From: an uncultured Lachnospiraceae bacterium
GTDB lineage: Bacteria > Bacillota > Clostridia > Lachnospirales > Lachnospiraceae
DNA length: 64,000 bases
Assembly (NCBI GenBank): GCA_947167135.1
Contig: CAMVGV010000007.1
Location: forward strand, 1 to 64,000
Reading direction: 5' to 3'
Of the stretch, positions 43,008 through 52,905 are shown one piece after another; positions within the stretch are counted from its first letter, which is position 1; the number at the start of each line of letters is the position of its first letter. A program made the position numbers and the translations under genes. The notes under the pieces are model-generated. The model searched no databases. It was given only the letters and a program-made list of their open reading frames with translations, and was not told the DNA's origin.

Positions 43008-45648
43008 ATTCGGTATCCCGGTAAACCAGCTCGAAGCTCTCCGGCGATACCGGCTTCGAGAAATAAAAGCCCTGAAAGATATCACAGCCCATTTCCGACA
43101 GAAATCCCAGCTGCTTCTTGCTTTCGACGCCCTCTGCGATGACAGTCATCCCCAGCCTTTTTGCCATGGAAATGACCGAATCCAGGATCACCCGAGCTCT
43201 TTCCTCATCCTCAGTGGTATTCAAAAAGCCCATATCTATCTTCAATACATCGATCTTTATATCCTTTAGCATATTAAGGGAGGAATAGCCGCTGCCGAAA
43301 TCATCCATCTCCACCTGAAAGCCCTGCTCCTGCAGCTTGTCCACAAGCTTTGATCCGTCTGTTCTGTCAAGCATTACCGCAGTTTCCGTGATCTCAAGCT
43401 TCAGCTTGTCGGGGGTAAGGTCATACTTTGCCCTAAGTTCCCTTAAATTATTCTCTATATCCAGATAATATATATCTTTCGGAGAGATATTGACCGATAT
43501 GCTCATTTTTTCAAGGGGTGTGCCCTTCCAGTCATTAAGCTTTTTCGCAGCCTTTTCCCATATTACCTCATCGAGCCTGTAGATCTGGTTTGTCTTTTCC
43601 AGTACCGGAATGAATTCGCCGGGGGAAACCACCTTTCCATCCGAAACCCAGCGAGCAAGAGCCTCAGCTCCCAGAAGATTCCCATCCTTATCGACCTGGG
43701 GCTGCAGATACATCTTAAATTCGTCATTAAGAAGAGCCTTGTCAAAGCGGGAAAGAACCTCATTCTCGATAAGAGTATCCTTCATCATGTCCTCGGTATA
43801 GTAGACAAGCTCGGTTTCCTCATCATCATATACGCTCTTCAGAGCCATGGCAGTCTTATCCAGCATAATGGCAGGACTCATGTCCGGATTCTCCACCTCA
43901 TAAACACCGATCTTTATTACCATCCGGTAGCCGTCACCCACGGCATTCTTTGCAAAATCCTTTATGAAGGACAGAAGCTCCCCTTCATTATAGGCATCCT
44001 TATCGATAAGAAGGGAAAACAGGTCTCCGTTTATCCGGGCACAGATCATTCCCTTTTCCCCGTATTCAATGGTTAAAAGCCGCGCTTCATTGACCAGGAC
44101 CTCATTTCCCTTTCCCATCCCGTACAGCTGGTTAATGATCTTAAAATTCCGTATGTCGGTACTTATCATATAGTAACCGGAAATGCTGTTTTCCTTGAGC
44201 CGTAAAGATACTGCCTTAAAGAAGCCGTCCCTGTTATAGAGACCGGTCATCACATCATGGTCAAACCAGTAAGAACCGCCGGTATCCATGCTTTTCTGCA
44301 ATGCCTTGTCCTTATACATTTCCGAATCTGCGATCTGGATCACAGCTTCACTGTCGGTACCGTCCTCAGGATAACGGGCATAGCCGCAGCTTATGGATAC
44401 ATTGACAGCCTTTCCGGATAATGTGACCTTTCTGTTCATCACATCCTTCATCCTGCGGATGATGCCTTCAAAAAAAACCTTTTCATGGTCACCCCGGATG
44501 ATGGCAGCGAATTCGTCTCCTCCTATCCTGTACACCGTATCACCAAGTCGGATCACATTAGCCAGCCTTTCCGCTGTGATATGCAGTATCTCGTCACCGG
44601 TCTTATGGCCGTATGTATCGTTTATCTTTTTAAAATCATTTACATCAATATAGATGATTCCGTATTTTTCCTGATTTGATCTGAGTTCCTCAAGAGCACT
44701 TGTATAGGCCCTGGAATTCTTTACCTTTGTAAGTGGATCTGAATATGAAAGCCTTCTGAGATCCTCTTCCCTTCCCTTAAGGGATAAAAACAGATAAAAA
44801 ACAACAGACGCCAGAAGGGCTACTATAGCCGCTATTGTAAGGCCGGCGGCAATCTCGGCGGTGTTTACCCACCCGCCGTTAAGTGAAAGGAGGAGATGCC
44901 ACCTTTCAAGATTCGGCATCGTTATATCCACTGCCACGGGCTGGGTTATGAACTCCTCTCCAAAGGCAGCCAGATTCCTGACTAACCCGGTAGCTGGATT
45001 GATCCTGTAAAACCTGTAATTATAACCCTGATTGCTGAGATCATATACACCTGATCTTCTAAGAAGCTCCTCCTGGTCGATAATTACAACGGCATAGCCC
45101 ATCCTTTCCGAACCTTCCGGTGCACCATCCGAATCCTCTCTGAAAAACTGGACTATGGCAAAAACCTTCTCTCCGCTTAAAAGGTTAAAGGAGTCGGAAA
45201 TAATCTTACCCCCGTTCACCCTTGAATATGCAGCCTCGCTGGACAGAGTGTTCCCCTCCGTCAAAAGATCCGGAACAATGACACCGCGGGCATCCGAGGG
45301 GTAAATATACTCAAGCTCATCCCCGTTAAATATCATTACCATCTTCAGAATGTCGTACTCGCCGTTCATGAATTTTTCGCAGGCGGAATCGATCTTCTCC
45401 TTCTCTCTGATGCCGTAGCCGGTGCATATGATATTAAGCATATCAGTACAGTACATACCCGTATCGACATACTCGATAAGGCGGGATTCCACAGCCTTTC
45501 CGGCATCCAGAGCCAGCTTCATCCTCCGGTTCCTGTAATGCCGGTAAACCTGAAAAAGCACAACAAGAAAAGCGGAGAGGCAAATGAGAAAAATGCCTCC
45601 CGCTTTAATCAGATTCTTATTCTTTTTGTCAGTCACCGGATCTGACAT
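42997..45648 (-). CDS. membrane dual-GGDEF/EAL c-di-GMP enzyme
   Basis: This 883-residue protein has a transmembrane helix at about 14-34, an extracytoplasmic sensor (about 35-262) and a second helix (about 265-292). GGDEF domain 1 is intact (RIGGDEFAAII, about residue 388). A second GGDEF-like domain (about 475-610) has RINGDLF in place of the motif. The EAL domain (about 640-875) has an intact site (GAEALARW, SVNISP, LEITETAV, MDDFGSGYSS, LKIDMG, IAEGVES, QGFYFSKP). It could both make and degrade c-di-GMP. RBS AGGAG overlaps the stop of the preceding chemoreceptor gene, so the two are co-expressed. Confidence 0.92.
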   Translation of the reverse strand: MSDPVTDKKNKNLIKAGGIFLICLSAFLVVLFQVYRHYRNRRMKLALDAGKAVESRLIEYVDTGMYCTDMLNIICTGYGIREKEKIDSACEKFMNGEYDILKMVMIFNGDELEYIYPSDARGVIVPDLLTEGNTLSSEAAYSRVNGGKIISDSFNLLSGEKVFAIVQFFREDSDGAPEGSERMGYAVVIIDQEELLRRSGVYDLSNQGYNYRFYRINPATGLVRNLAAFGEEFITQPVAVDITMPNLERWHLLLSLNGGWVNTAEIAAGLTIAAIVALLASVVFYLFLSLKGREEDLRRLSYSDPLTKVKNSRAYTSALEELRSNQEKYGIIYIDVNDFKKINDTYGHKTGDEILHITAERLANVIRLGDTVYRIGGDEFAAIIRGDHEKVFFEGIIRRMKDVMNRKVTLSGKAVNVSISCGYARYPEDGTDSEAVIQIADSEMYKDKALQKSMDTGGSYWFDHDVMTGLYNRDGFFKAVSLRLKENSISGYYMISTDIRNFKIINQLYGMGKGNEVLVNEARLLTIEYGEKGMICARINGDLFSLLIDKDAYNEGELLSFIKDFAKNAVGDGYRMVIKIGVYEVENPDMSPAIMLDKTAMALKSVYDDEETELVYYTEDMMKDTLIENEVLSRFDKALLNDEFKMYLQPQVDKDGNLLGAEALARWVSDGKVVSPGEFIPVLEKTNQIYRLDEVIWEKAAKKLNDWKGTPLEKMSISVNISPKDIYYLDIENNLRELRAKYDLTPDKLKLEITETAVMLDRTDGSKLVDKLQEQGFQVEMDDFGSGYSSLNMLKDIKIDVLKIDMGFLNTTEDEERARVILDSVISMAKRLGMTVIAEGVESKKQLGFLSEMGCDIFQGFYFSKPVSPESFELVYRDTEFSL

Positions 45649-45653
45649 AGCTC

Positions 45654-47690
45654 CTAATTCTTAAAAAATGCCATTTCGTCATTAAGCTGCTTTGCGATAT
45701 CCTTCAGGCTGTTTGCCTCTCCGGCAAGTGTAGTCACCGTAGCGGACAGCTCTTCCATTGAAGCACCGGTCTCCTCGCTGGATGCCGCATTTTCCTCTGA
45801 TATTGCAGAGAGCGCGCTCATGGCATCTACAACTGTATTCTTTGAAGTATCACAGGTTTCGGCACCCTCTGAGATCTGCTGGACTCCGCCAACGGTATCA
45901 TTTATATCCGTGATCATCCCGTTAATGGATTCAATGGTCTCTCCGAGAGCGGTCTGCTGCTCCATATTGCCCTGACGGACTTCATCCGCAACGCCGACAG
46001 CCGCATTTGACTGCTGCAGCAGCACATCCATTTCCTTACGGATCTCTTCTGCCATTATCCTGGAATCATCAGCCAGCTTTCCTATCTCCTCCGCAACAAC
46101 AGCGAAGCCTCTTCCGGCTTCCCCGGCTCTTGCAGCCTCTATTGACGCATTAAGCGAAAGAAGGTTTGTCTGGCTCGCAATGGAGGAAATCCCCTCCACC
46201 TTGTCATTGATATTGGAAACAGCATTCTGTGTGGCCTCAATAGCGCTGGTTATGTTGTCGATCTTTGATGTCATCTCGCTGGATGAATTCTGCAATGCCT
46301 CAAGAGATTTTCCGGAAACCTCTGAAGCAACCTTCATCTTTCCGGCCAGCTCCTGCAGATTGCCTGAAGAACCCTTCACATCCTGTACAGCATCTCCTAT
46401 CCTTCCGACATTCTCGGACGCAGACTGTATCTCATCCGCCTGCTGGGTTGCGCCGCTGGCGATCTGCTGAACAGCATTTGAAACATCCTCAGTGGTTAAT
46501 GAGATCTGATTAGCCATATCGGAAAGATCTTCGGAGGATTGTCCTACTCCCGCGGCTGATTCCTTGATATGTGTGACGATCTCGGACAGCTTGTCGATAA
46601 CATCATTTGTGGATCTGGAAATCAGTCCGAATTCATCCCTTCTCCCTCCGAATTTTTTTACCTTGGTAAACCGTCCGTCGGACAGATCATCAAGAGATTC
46701 ACTGATAGCGGTTATAGGAGAAGTAAAGCTGCCTGCCATAAAAATCGAGATGATCACGGCAATTATCAGCATAACGATGCCGACTATTACAGTGATTATG
46801 GCAGAACGGGTAGCAGATTCCAGCACCGTTTTTGAATTATTGGCGGTGACAACAGCAAAATGTGTCTTCGGCTCTATAACATAAGCTATATACGCGCTGT
46901 AGCCCTTTCCGGTATCTGCCGTATAGAATCCCTCTTCTTTGCCGGAAACCATGAATTCACTGGTTGCCCTTGATTCCTCCTCATGAGCTCCCTCCCCGTA
47001 TTCATACTGGGCGTGAGCCAGAAGATCACCGTTTCTGTCAGCGACGAATGCATCACCGGATTTCGATGCAAGGAAGTCATGGAGATCCGAAAGCTCATAG
47101 TTTCTCTGTACAATACCGACAGTCTCGGTATCAGATCCTTCAGCATATACCGGAACCGCAATGGTTATCTGCCTCTTTCCGGTAGATTTGCTGACGATAA
47201 GGTCTGACACATACATCTGGCCGGACATAGCCTGCTTAAAGTATTCCCTATCGGACACATCTACACAGTCTCCCTTTGAACGGAGGATCTGCATACCTTC
47301 GGCATTGGTGATACAGGTTCCGTTGCCGTCCGCCAGGAAATTATCAACGCCTTGAAGCTGGGCCATCATATTCTCTACAGGAACCGTTCCACCTGACGGA
47401 TCATTCATATACGCAATGGTACTGGGAGCCTCAGCCAAGGTCTTCATAGCTGCCATATTGGTCTCGATTATCTTCGAGAAATTATCCTCCAGATACCAGG
47501 CCTGCCATTCAAGGGATTCCTGGGCATCTGCGATAGCCTTTGCTCTGGCGGTATTGTAGCTCACTATACTGGAGATAATAAGAGGAACTGCAGTAAGAAG
47601 AACCATAACAAGCAATAGCTTGGTCTTTATGCTGTCACTGAATGAAACACCTTTTGATCCCCTTTTGCCGGTATTATTTTCCTTACCCAT
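45654..47690 (-). CDS. methyl-accepting chemotaxis protein, double-Cache type
   Basis: This 678-residue chemoreceptor has a transmembrane helix near 27-47 and an extracytoplasmic dCache sensor (about 50-290), with [67 protein letters not shown] and [16 protein letters not shown] second helix (about 300-325), HAMP and the long signalling domain with [32 protein letters not shown] follow. dCache receptors often bind amino acids or related metabolites; the ligand here is unknown. RBS AGGAGG supports the start. The c-di-GMP gene follows five bases after the stop. Confidence 0.92.
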   Translation of the reverse strand: MGKENNTGKRGSKGVSFSDSIKTKLLLVMVLLTAVPLIISSIVSYNTARAKAIADAQESLEWQAWYLEDNFSKIIETNMAAMKTLAEAPSTIAYMNDPSGGTVPVENMMAQLQGVDNFLADGNGTCITNAEGMQILRSKGDCVDVSDREYFKQAMSGQMYVSDLIVSKSTGKRQITIAVPVYAEGSDTETVGIVQRNYELSDLHDFLASKSGDAFVADRNGDLLAHAQYEYGEGAHEEESRATSEFMVSGKEEGFYTADTGKGYSAYIAYVIEPKTHFAVVTANNSKTVLESATRSAIITVIVGIVMLIIAVIISIFMAGSFTSPITAISESLDDLSDGRFTKVKKFGGRRDEFGLISRSTNDVIDKLSEIVTHIKESAAGVGQSSEDLSDMANQISLTTEDVSNAVQQIASGATQQADEIQSASENVGRIGDAVQDVKGSSGNLQELAGKMKVASEVSGKSLEALQNSSSEMTSKIDNITSAIEATQNAVSNINDKVEGISSIASQTNLLSLNASIEAARAGEAGRGFAVVAEEIGKLADDSRIMAEEIRKEMDVLLQQSNAAVGVADEVRQGNMEQQTALGETIESINGMITDINDTVGGVQQISEGAETCDTSKNTVVDAMSALSAISEENAASSEETGASMEELSATVTTLAGEANSLKDIAKQLNDEMAFFKN

Positions 47691-47776
47691 ATGAAAATCC
47701 TCCTACTAATACAGATAAACAAGGGAGAGCGAAGAATGGAACAGTCTCCGCTCTGCCTGAATTCACATTTATTATT

Positions 47777-48523
47777 CTATGCGTTAACTATCTTGCCGAA
47801 ATCTTCCTTAAGTGAAGCGCCTCCGATAAGTCCGCCGTCGATATTGTCCTTACTAAGGAGTTCGGCAGCATTTCCGGCGTTCATTGATCCGCCGTACTGT
47901 ATACGTACTTCCTCAGCTGTTGCAGCATCATACATCTCAGCGATCTGCTCTCTTATCATCTTGCAGACCTCTTCTGCCTGATCTGCGGTTGCGGTCTCGC
48001 CAGTACCGATTGCCCAAATAGGCTCATAGGCTATAACGAGCTTTTTAACCTGATCAGCGCTTACGCCGTCCAGATCCCACTTGATCTGACGTGCGATCCA
48101 CTCCTTATATGTCCCGGCCTTACGGAGTGAAAGTGACTCCCCGCAGCAGAGGATGGGATTTAAGCCCGCAGCAAATGCCTTCTTCACCTTTGCATTGATA
48201 AGCACATCATTTTCTCCGAAGATATCCCTTCTTTCTGAATGTCCGATAATGATATACTCAACTCCGGCATCCTTAAGCATGGGAGCCGAAATCTCACCGG
48301 TAAAAGCACCCTTGTCCTCAATATAGAAGTTCTCTGCTCCCACATGCACATTGCTTCCCTTTACGGCTTCCGCTACCGGTACTATATCAATAGCAGGTAC
48401 ACAGTAAACAACATCCACAGCATCATTCTTAACAAGATCCTTCAAGGTATTGCAAAGCTCCACTGCCTCGCTGGGTGTCTTGTTCATCTTCCAGTTGCCG
48501 GCAATTATTCTTCTTCTAGCCAT
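47777..48523 (-). CDS. tpiA: triosephosphate isomerase
   Basis: This 248-residue TIM-barrel enzyme of glycolysis interconverts dihydroxyacetone phosphate and glyceraldehyde 3-phosphate. It begins [20 protein letters not shown] with the catalytic Lys, has [16 protein letters not shown] with catalytic His, [16 protein letters not shown] with catalytic Glu, and the phosphate loop [17 protein letters not shown]. Length normal. RBS AAAGGAG. It is the last gene of the gap-pgk-tpiA set and is separated from pgk by a 690-bp repeat-rich gap. Confidence 0.97.
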   Translation of the reverse strand: MARRRIIAGNWKMNKTPSEAVELCNTLKDLVKNDAVDVVYCVPAIDIVPVAEAVKGSNVHVGAENFYIEDKGAFTGEISAPMLKDAGVEYIIIGHSERRDIFGENDVLINAKVKKAFAAGLNPILCCGESLSLRKAGTYKEWIARQIKWDLDGVSADQVKKLVIAYEPIWAIGTGETATADQAEEVCKMIREQIAEMYDAATAEEVRIQYGGSMNAGNAAELLSKDNIDGGLIGGASLKEDFGKIVNA

Positions 48524-48544
48524 TTTTATTCTCCTTTTCCTTTA

Positions 48545-48780
48545 TTAATTTAATCCGCCTCCGTTAAACGGAAGGCTTTCTTATTTTATCCGCCGCCCCG
48601 GTTACAGTTTTTTTCTCACATCCACCGTCCCGGTTACAGCTCTTCTTATTCATCCGCCTCCGCTGAACCCCTGTATTTCTGAACGGCTCAGACGGTTCTA
48701 TAACTCGGGCTTCGCATTGTAGCAGGCGCCACGTTTTCTTCCTCATTCGCCGCCCCGGCTACAGGTTTTTTTCTACATCC
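48545..48780. repeat. degenerate direct repeats and partial family C element
   Basis: Three related stretches start CCGCCCCGGTTACAG or close variants (about 48591, 48625 and 48750), two followed by a T-rich piece. 48656-48730 repeats the first half of the structured element at 48781 (GCCTCCGCTG, TGTATTTCTGAACGGCTCAG, GCAGGCGCC) but lacks the second half. It looks like an incomplete copy produced by a duplication of about 125 bp. No gene is visible. Confidence 0.65.
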
Positions 48781-48941
48781 GCCTCCGCTGTACATATGTA
48801 TTTCTGAACGGCTCAGACGGTTCTAGGACTTGAACTTCGCACTGTAGCAGGCGCCGCTATAGAAGCGGGCGGCGCCACAGTGCTCGTTCTCGTCAAGAAC
48901 CGCTGGCTAATTGTTCAGAAATACATTGTTTCAGCGGAGGC
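48781..48941. repeat. family C structured element, copy 1 (161-bp imperfect hairpin)
   Basis: The element folds on itself almost completely. From outside in: GCCTCCGCTG/CAGCGGAGGC; a 7x7 loop; GTATTTCTGAAC (48798-48809)/GTTCAGAAATAC (48913-48924); CGGTTCT/AGAACCG (48818, 48896); GCACTGT/ACAGTGC (48839, 48877); and a core GGCGCCGC/GCGGCGCC (48850, 48869). It lies between pgk and tpiA. An inverted copy is at 48982-49144. Confidence 0.75.
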
Positions 48942-48981
48942 TGCATATTTTATTTTGTACCCCGGTGTTGTAGATATCAAA

Positions 48982-49144
48982 CGGTCGAAGTGTGACGTAG
49001 TTGTTCCCAAACAATAAGCCAGAAGTTCTTAATAAGTCGGAGTCCTGTGGCGCCGCCCGCTTCTATAGCGGCGCCTGTTACAGGACGAACGACGAATTTA
49101 GAACTTGCTGAGCCGTTTGGGAATAACTACTCACACGAAGACCG
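48982..49144. repeat. family C structured element, copy 2 (inverted)
   Basis: The 163-bp hairpin is in opposite orientation to copy 1: CGGTC/GACCG; GAA/GAA loop; GTGTGA/TCACAC; GTAGTTGTTCCCAAAC (48997)/GTTTGGGAATAACTAC (49115); AAGTTCT/AGAACTT (49023, 49100); GTCCTGT/ACAGGAC (49042, 49080); core GGCGCCGC/GCGGCGCC (49049, 49068). The core loop is identical to copy 1, while paired positions outside it have changed in a compensating way. Neither copy contains a gene. Confidence 0.75.
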
Positions 49145-49215
49145 ATAGTCAAAGCCGTGAGTAAATACTGACTTCCGCGAGACCCTGTCGAAAAACATCA
49201 ATATGTAATTATGTT

Positions 49216-50454
49216 CTATTTGTCGTCTGCGGAAATAACGCCCGGAAGCTCCTTGCCCTCAAGGAACTCAAGCGAAGCGCCGCCGCCTGTGGAAATATGG
49301 GTCATCTTGTCGCCGAAGCCAAGGTTATTGACAGCGGCGGCGGAATCACCACCTCCGATGATGGTAGTGGCATCGGTAGCCGCCAGAGCCTCTGCAACAG
49401 CGACGGTCCCGGCTGCCAGAACAGGGTTCTCGGAAACGCCCATAGGTCCGTTCCATACAACGGTCTTTGCGGACTTAACAGCATCAGCATAGATCTTCCT
49501 GGTCTCGGGTCCGATATCCAGTCCTTCCTTGTCATCGGGAATAGAGTCGGTATTTACAATAACGGTCTGAAGATTAGGATCGTCAATAGGATCGGGGAAA
49601 GAATCTGCAGCAACTGTATCAATGGGAAGAAGCAGCTTCTTTCCGAGCTTCTCTGCCTTATCCATCATCTCCTTGCAGTAATCAAGCTTGGTGTCGTCAA
49701 CAAGAGACTTGCCGACCTTGCCGCCCTGAGCCTTTACAAAAGTATAGGCCATTCCACCGCCGATAATAAGCGTATCGCACTTATTAAGAAGGTTATCTAT
49801 AACTGCAAGCTTGTCAGCAACCTTGGCACCGCCAAGGATAGCAACGAAGGGACGAACCGGGTTCTCAACCGCATTTCCGAGGAACTTGATCTCCTTTTCC
49901 ATAAGGTAGCCCACTGCATTGGTGCCGCCCTTCTTTGAAATATACTTTGTTACAACTGCAACAGAGGCATGGGCTCTGTGGGCAGAACCGAAGGCGTCAC
50001 ATACATAGTCGTCCGCAAGCTCTGAGAGCTCCTCGGCAAACTTTTCACCGGCCTTCTCGGGCTTGGTCTCCTCTTCCAGACGGAATCTGGTGTTCTGAAG
50101 AAGGATCACATCTCCCTCATTCATTGCATTAACCGCATCGGTAGCCTTTGCTCCGGTAACGTTATCATCATCAATAAACTTTACATCCTTTCCAAGCTTC
50201 TCGGAAAGTTTCTTTGCAACGGGTGCTAAGGACTTTCCGTCCTTGTCATCAGCAGTCTTCACCTTGCCGAGATGTGAGCAGAGGATAACCTTAGCTCCGT
50301 CTCCCGCAAGCTTCTTGATAGTAGGAAGAGCCGCATTTATCCTGGTCTCATCGGTGATCTCACCTCCCTTAAGGGGTACGTTAAAGTCACAGCGCACCAG
50401 AACTCTTCTGCCCTTTGCATTAAAATCGTCAACAGTCTTTTTGTTTAAAGCCAT
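49216..50454 (-). CDS. pgk: phosphoglycerate kinase
   Basis: This 412-residue glycolytic enzyme transfers the acyl phosphate of 1,3-bisphosphoglycerate to ADP. Signature [23 protein letters not shown] is at the N-terminus, followed by [51 protein letters not shown] and the C-terminal [17 protein letters not shown]. Length normal, RBS AAAGGAG. A strong hairpin terminator lies between it and the upstream gap gene, so pgk may depend on read-through or a promoter not evident here. Confidence 0.97.
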   Translation of the reverse strand: MALNKKTVDDFNAKGRRVLVRCDFNVPLKGGEITDETRINAALPTIKKLAGDGAKVILCSHLGKVKTADDKDGKSLAPVAKKLSEKLGKDVKFIDDDNVTGAKATDAVNAMNEGDVILLQNTRFRLEEETKPEKAGEKFAEELSELADDYVCDAFGSAHRAHASVAVVTKYISKKGGTNAVGYLMEKEIKFLGNAVENPVRPFVAILGGAKVADKLAVIDNLLNKCDTLIIGGGMAYTFVKAQGGKVGKSLVDDTKLDYCKEMMDKAEKLGKKLLLPIDTVAADSFPDPIDDPNLQTVIVNTDSIPDDKEGLDIGPETRKIYADAVKSAKTVVWNGPMGVSENPVLAAGTVAVAEALAATDATTIIGGGDSAAAVNNLGFGDKMTHISTGGGASLEFLEGKELPGVISADDK

Positions 50455-50507
50455 TATATCTTCTCCTTTATTCTTTTTGCGATCCTGCGGATAAAACCAA
50501 AAGGATC

Positions 50508-50547
50508 AAAAAGCGGTCCGGATCCGATACATACCGGACCGGACCGC
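50508..50547 (-). terminator. Rho-independent terminator between gap and pgk
   Basis: On the minus strand GCGGTCCGG pairs with CCGGACCGC, a long GC-rich stem with a small inner helix, followed by TTTTT. Its place inside the glycolytic cluster should lower pgk-tpiA transcription relative to gap. Confidence 0.8.
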
Positions 50548-50566
50548 ATAATGTCAAAAAGCTTTA

Positions 50567-51595
50567 TCAGCCGAGCTCAGCGAAATACTTGATGGTACGA
50601 ACCATCTGTGATGTGTATGAGTTCTCGTTGTCATACCATGAAACAACCTCAACCTGAGTCTTGCCGCCGTCAAGAGGGCTTACCATGGTCTGAGTTGCAT
50701 CAAAGAGTGAACCGAATCTCATTCCGATAACGTCGCTGGATACGATCTGCTCCTCAGTATATCCGAAGGACTCTGTAGCAGCGGCCTTCATAGCCTTGTT
50801 GATATCATCCTTTGATACTTCCTTGTCAACAACTGCGAAAAGAAGTGTGGTTGAACCTGTAGGGGTGGGAACTCTCTGTGCAGCTCCGATGAGCTTTCCG
50901 TTAAGCTCAGGGATAACAAGGCCGATAGCCTTTGCAGCACCTGTGCTGTTGGGAACGATGTTGCAGGCACCAGCACGGGATCTTCTTAAATCACCCTTTC
51001 TCTGGGGGCCGTCGAGGATCATCTGATCTCCGGTATAAGCGTGGATCGTGCACATAATACCCGACTCGATGGGAGCAAGGTCATTAAGAGCCTTAGCCAT
51101 AGGAGCAAGGCAGTTTGTGGTGCAGGATGCGGCAGAAATGATCTTGTCATCCTTTGTAAGTGTCTTGTGGTTAACGTTATAAACGATCGTAGGAAGATCA
51201 TTTCCTGCAGGTGCAGAGATAACAACCTTCTTAGCGCCGGCATTGATGTGAGCCTGAGCCTTTTCCTTTGATGTATAGAAGCCTGAGCACTCCAGAACAA
51301 CATCAACGTTTATCTCACCCCAAGGGCAGTTATTGGCATCGGGCTCCTTGTAGATCTTGATGGTCTGGCCCTTAACGGTGATGGTTCCTGCCTCGTCATC
51401 CGCAGTAACTTCATCCTCCTTGCCGAAGTCAACATAGCGACCCTGTGATGTGTCATACTTTAAGAGATGTGCAAGCATCTTGGGAGATGTAAGGTCGTTT
51501 ATTGCGACTACCTCATAACCCTCAGCCTGGAACATCTGCCTGAATGCAAGACGACCGATACGTCCGAATCCATTGATTGCAACTCTTACTGCCAT
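50567..51595 (-). CDS. gap: glyceraldehyde-3-phosphate dehydrogenase
   Basis: This 342-residue NAD-dependent enzyme has the N-terminal [19 protein letters not shown] dinucleotide fold, catalytic Cys in [19 protein letters not shown], and later [17 protein letters not shown] and [18 protein letters not shown]. Complete and typical of the phosphorylating glycolytic enzyme. RBS AGGAGG supports the start. First gene of the cluster and likely the most strongly expressed, since a terminator follows its stop. Confidence 0.97.
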   Translation of the reverse strand: MAVRVAINGFGRIGRLAFRQMFQAEGYEVVAINDLTSPKMLAHLLKYDTSQGRYVDFGKEDEVTADDEAGTITVKGQTIKIYKEPDANNCPWGEINVDVVLECSGFYTSKEKAQAHINAGAKKVVISAPAGNDLPTIVYNVNHKTLTKDDKIISAASCTTNCLAPMAKALNDLAPIESGIMCTIHAYTGDQMILDGPQRKGDLRRSRAGACNIVPNSTGAAKAIGLVIPELNGKLIGAAQRVPTPTGSTTLLFAVVDKEVSKDDINKAMKAAATESFGYTEEQIVSSDVIGMRFGSLFDATQTMVSPLDGGKTQVEVVSWYDNENSYTSQMVRTIKYFAELG

Positions 51596-51727
51596 TATTA
51601 AATCCTCCTGATCTTAAAAAAATATAATACCGGGAATACCCGGCTGTAACCGGGGATGTGAATCCCTGTTCCAATACGCAAATATCATTGTAAGCGATTG
51701 ACAAAAAAAACACAAGTATTTTTTCGG

Positions 51728-51756
51728 TTGTAATAAGCTTAGGATAATTGTACAAT
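51728..51756 (+). promoter_or_regulatory. promoter of the leaderless acyltransferase gene
   Basis: TTGTAA (51728-51733), 17-bp spacer and TACAAT (51751-51756). Transcription would begin near 51763, three bases before the ATG at 51766, and no RBS is present. Confidence 0.6.
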
Positions 51757-51765
51757 CAGTGTGCT

Positions 51766-52905
51766 ATGAGAAAACCTTACGAACCAAGCTTTGATGTAAT
51801 ACGTGCAGTTAGTGCTCTTGCAATCGTCTTAAGCCACTACAGCTATACATTTTACGAATATGCCATAAGGGAAAGCGGTCCCGAATTCCTGGGTTTTAAG
51901 AACGGGGATATGGGCGGTATTTTTGTGGATATCTTCTTTATGCTTAGCGGCGCGGCACTTCTTTATAACCATGAAAGCTTCAATTCTTTTAAGGAAGTCC
52001 TCCTATTCTATAAGAAAAGATGGCTTTCCATCTTTCCCGCTTTTTATATCGCCTGGACAATTATGTATGTGATAAATTCGCTGAGAGTGGGATCCTGGTT
52101 CTGGGGAGGCCCAAGGAAGCTTTTTCTCCTGTCCTTCATCGGAATGGACGGATATTTCCTTCATCTCGGGATGAACTACTACAATCTCGGCGAATGGTTT
52201 CTCGGAGCAATAATTCTCCTTTATTTACTTTATCCCCTTCTTCTTTTCCTGTGGAATAAATGTAAGATCCCGTCAACTGTCCTTATAGTATTCATTTTCC
52301 TGTTCAATCTCCGGCGTCATTATTTTTCCAGCGCCCCGGATACGAATATTTTCATAGTATTGGTAAAGTACTATAACAGCCACATTGTGATAAGCGACAA
52401 TATGTGTCTGTGGACCTGCATCATGAATTTCTGGGCGGGCTTTATCCTGGTGAGCAGTTTCCTGCCCTTTGCAAAAAAGCTTGGCCGGAAAAGCTCCCTT
52501 ATACTGTCACTTGTGCTGATACTCTTCATTGCCCAGTTTTTCCTGTTTCCGCTTCCGTTTAATAAGCAGGAAAGCTGTACGATACTTGCAGTTCTGGTTT
52601 ATATGCTCCTTACCCTTTTGTCCGGTTCTTTGACTATTCCCGCTCCGGTTGAAAAAACGGTCAGGATAATAAGCAAGTATTCCTATGGCATCTTTCTCGT
52701 GCACCATGTTACTCTCTACGGAGTGATGTGGCTTGTAAAGGGCTTTACCTTCTCGTGGATCTCCTCCATGATATTCTTTATCCCCCTTTTCACGCTGATA
52801 CTTCTTATTGGGATGCTTCTCATCGCTTCAAGCAACGCCTTAGTGAACGGTATATCACGCATGCTCCGTACACTCCCGCCGTCAGGAAAAGCGGCAGATA
52901 TGTAA
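51766..52905 (+). CDS. acyltransferase 3 family membrane protein (OafA/YrhL-like)
   Basis: This 379-residue integral membrane enzyme with about ten helices O-acetylates surface sugars in this family. The N-terminal signature FDVIRAVSALAIVLSHYSYTF contains the conserved Arg and His, followed by GDMGGIFVDIFFMLSGAALLYNH, with YGIFLVHHVTLYGV near the end. The ATG at 51766 is preferred to a TTG 18 bases upstream because the predicted message starts between them, making it leaderless. Its last 86 bases overlap the convergent GT-C gene. Confidence 0.85.
   Translation: MRKPYEPSFDVIRAVSALAIVLSHYSYTFYEYAIRESGPEFLGFKNGDMGGIFVDIFFMLSGAALLYNHESFNSFKEVLLFYKKRWLSIFPAFYIAWTIMYVINSLRVGSWFWGGPRKLFLLSFIGMDGYFLHLGMNYYNLGEWFLGAIILLYLLYPLLLFLWNKCKIPSTVLIVFIFLFNLRRHYFSSAPDTNIFIVLVKYYNSHIVISDNMCLWTCIMNFWAGFILVSSFLPFAKKLGRKSSLILSLVLILFIAQFFLFPLPFNKQESCTILAVLVYMLLTLLSGSLTIPAPVEKTVRIISKYSYGIFLVHHVTLYGVMWLVKGFTFSWISSMIFFIPLFTLILLIGMLLIASSNALVNGISRMLRTLPPSGKAADM

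Noticed and set aside
42997-47690. c-di-GMP riboswitch near the GGDEF/EAL and chemoreceptor genes
   Set aside because: I looked for the GEMM-I signatures in leaders around these genes and saw none.
51748-51765. TTG start giving six extra residues on the acyltransferase
   Set aside because: The likely -10 (TACAAT) overlaps it and the family signature begins just after the ATG at 51766.
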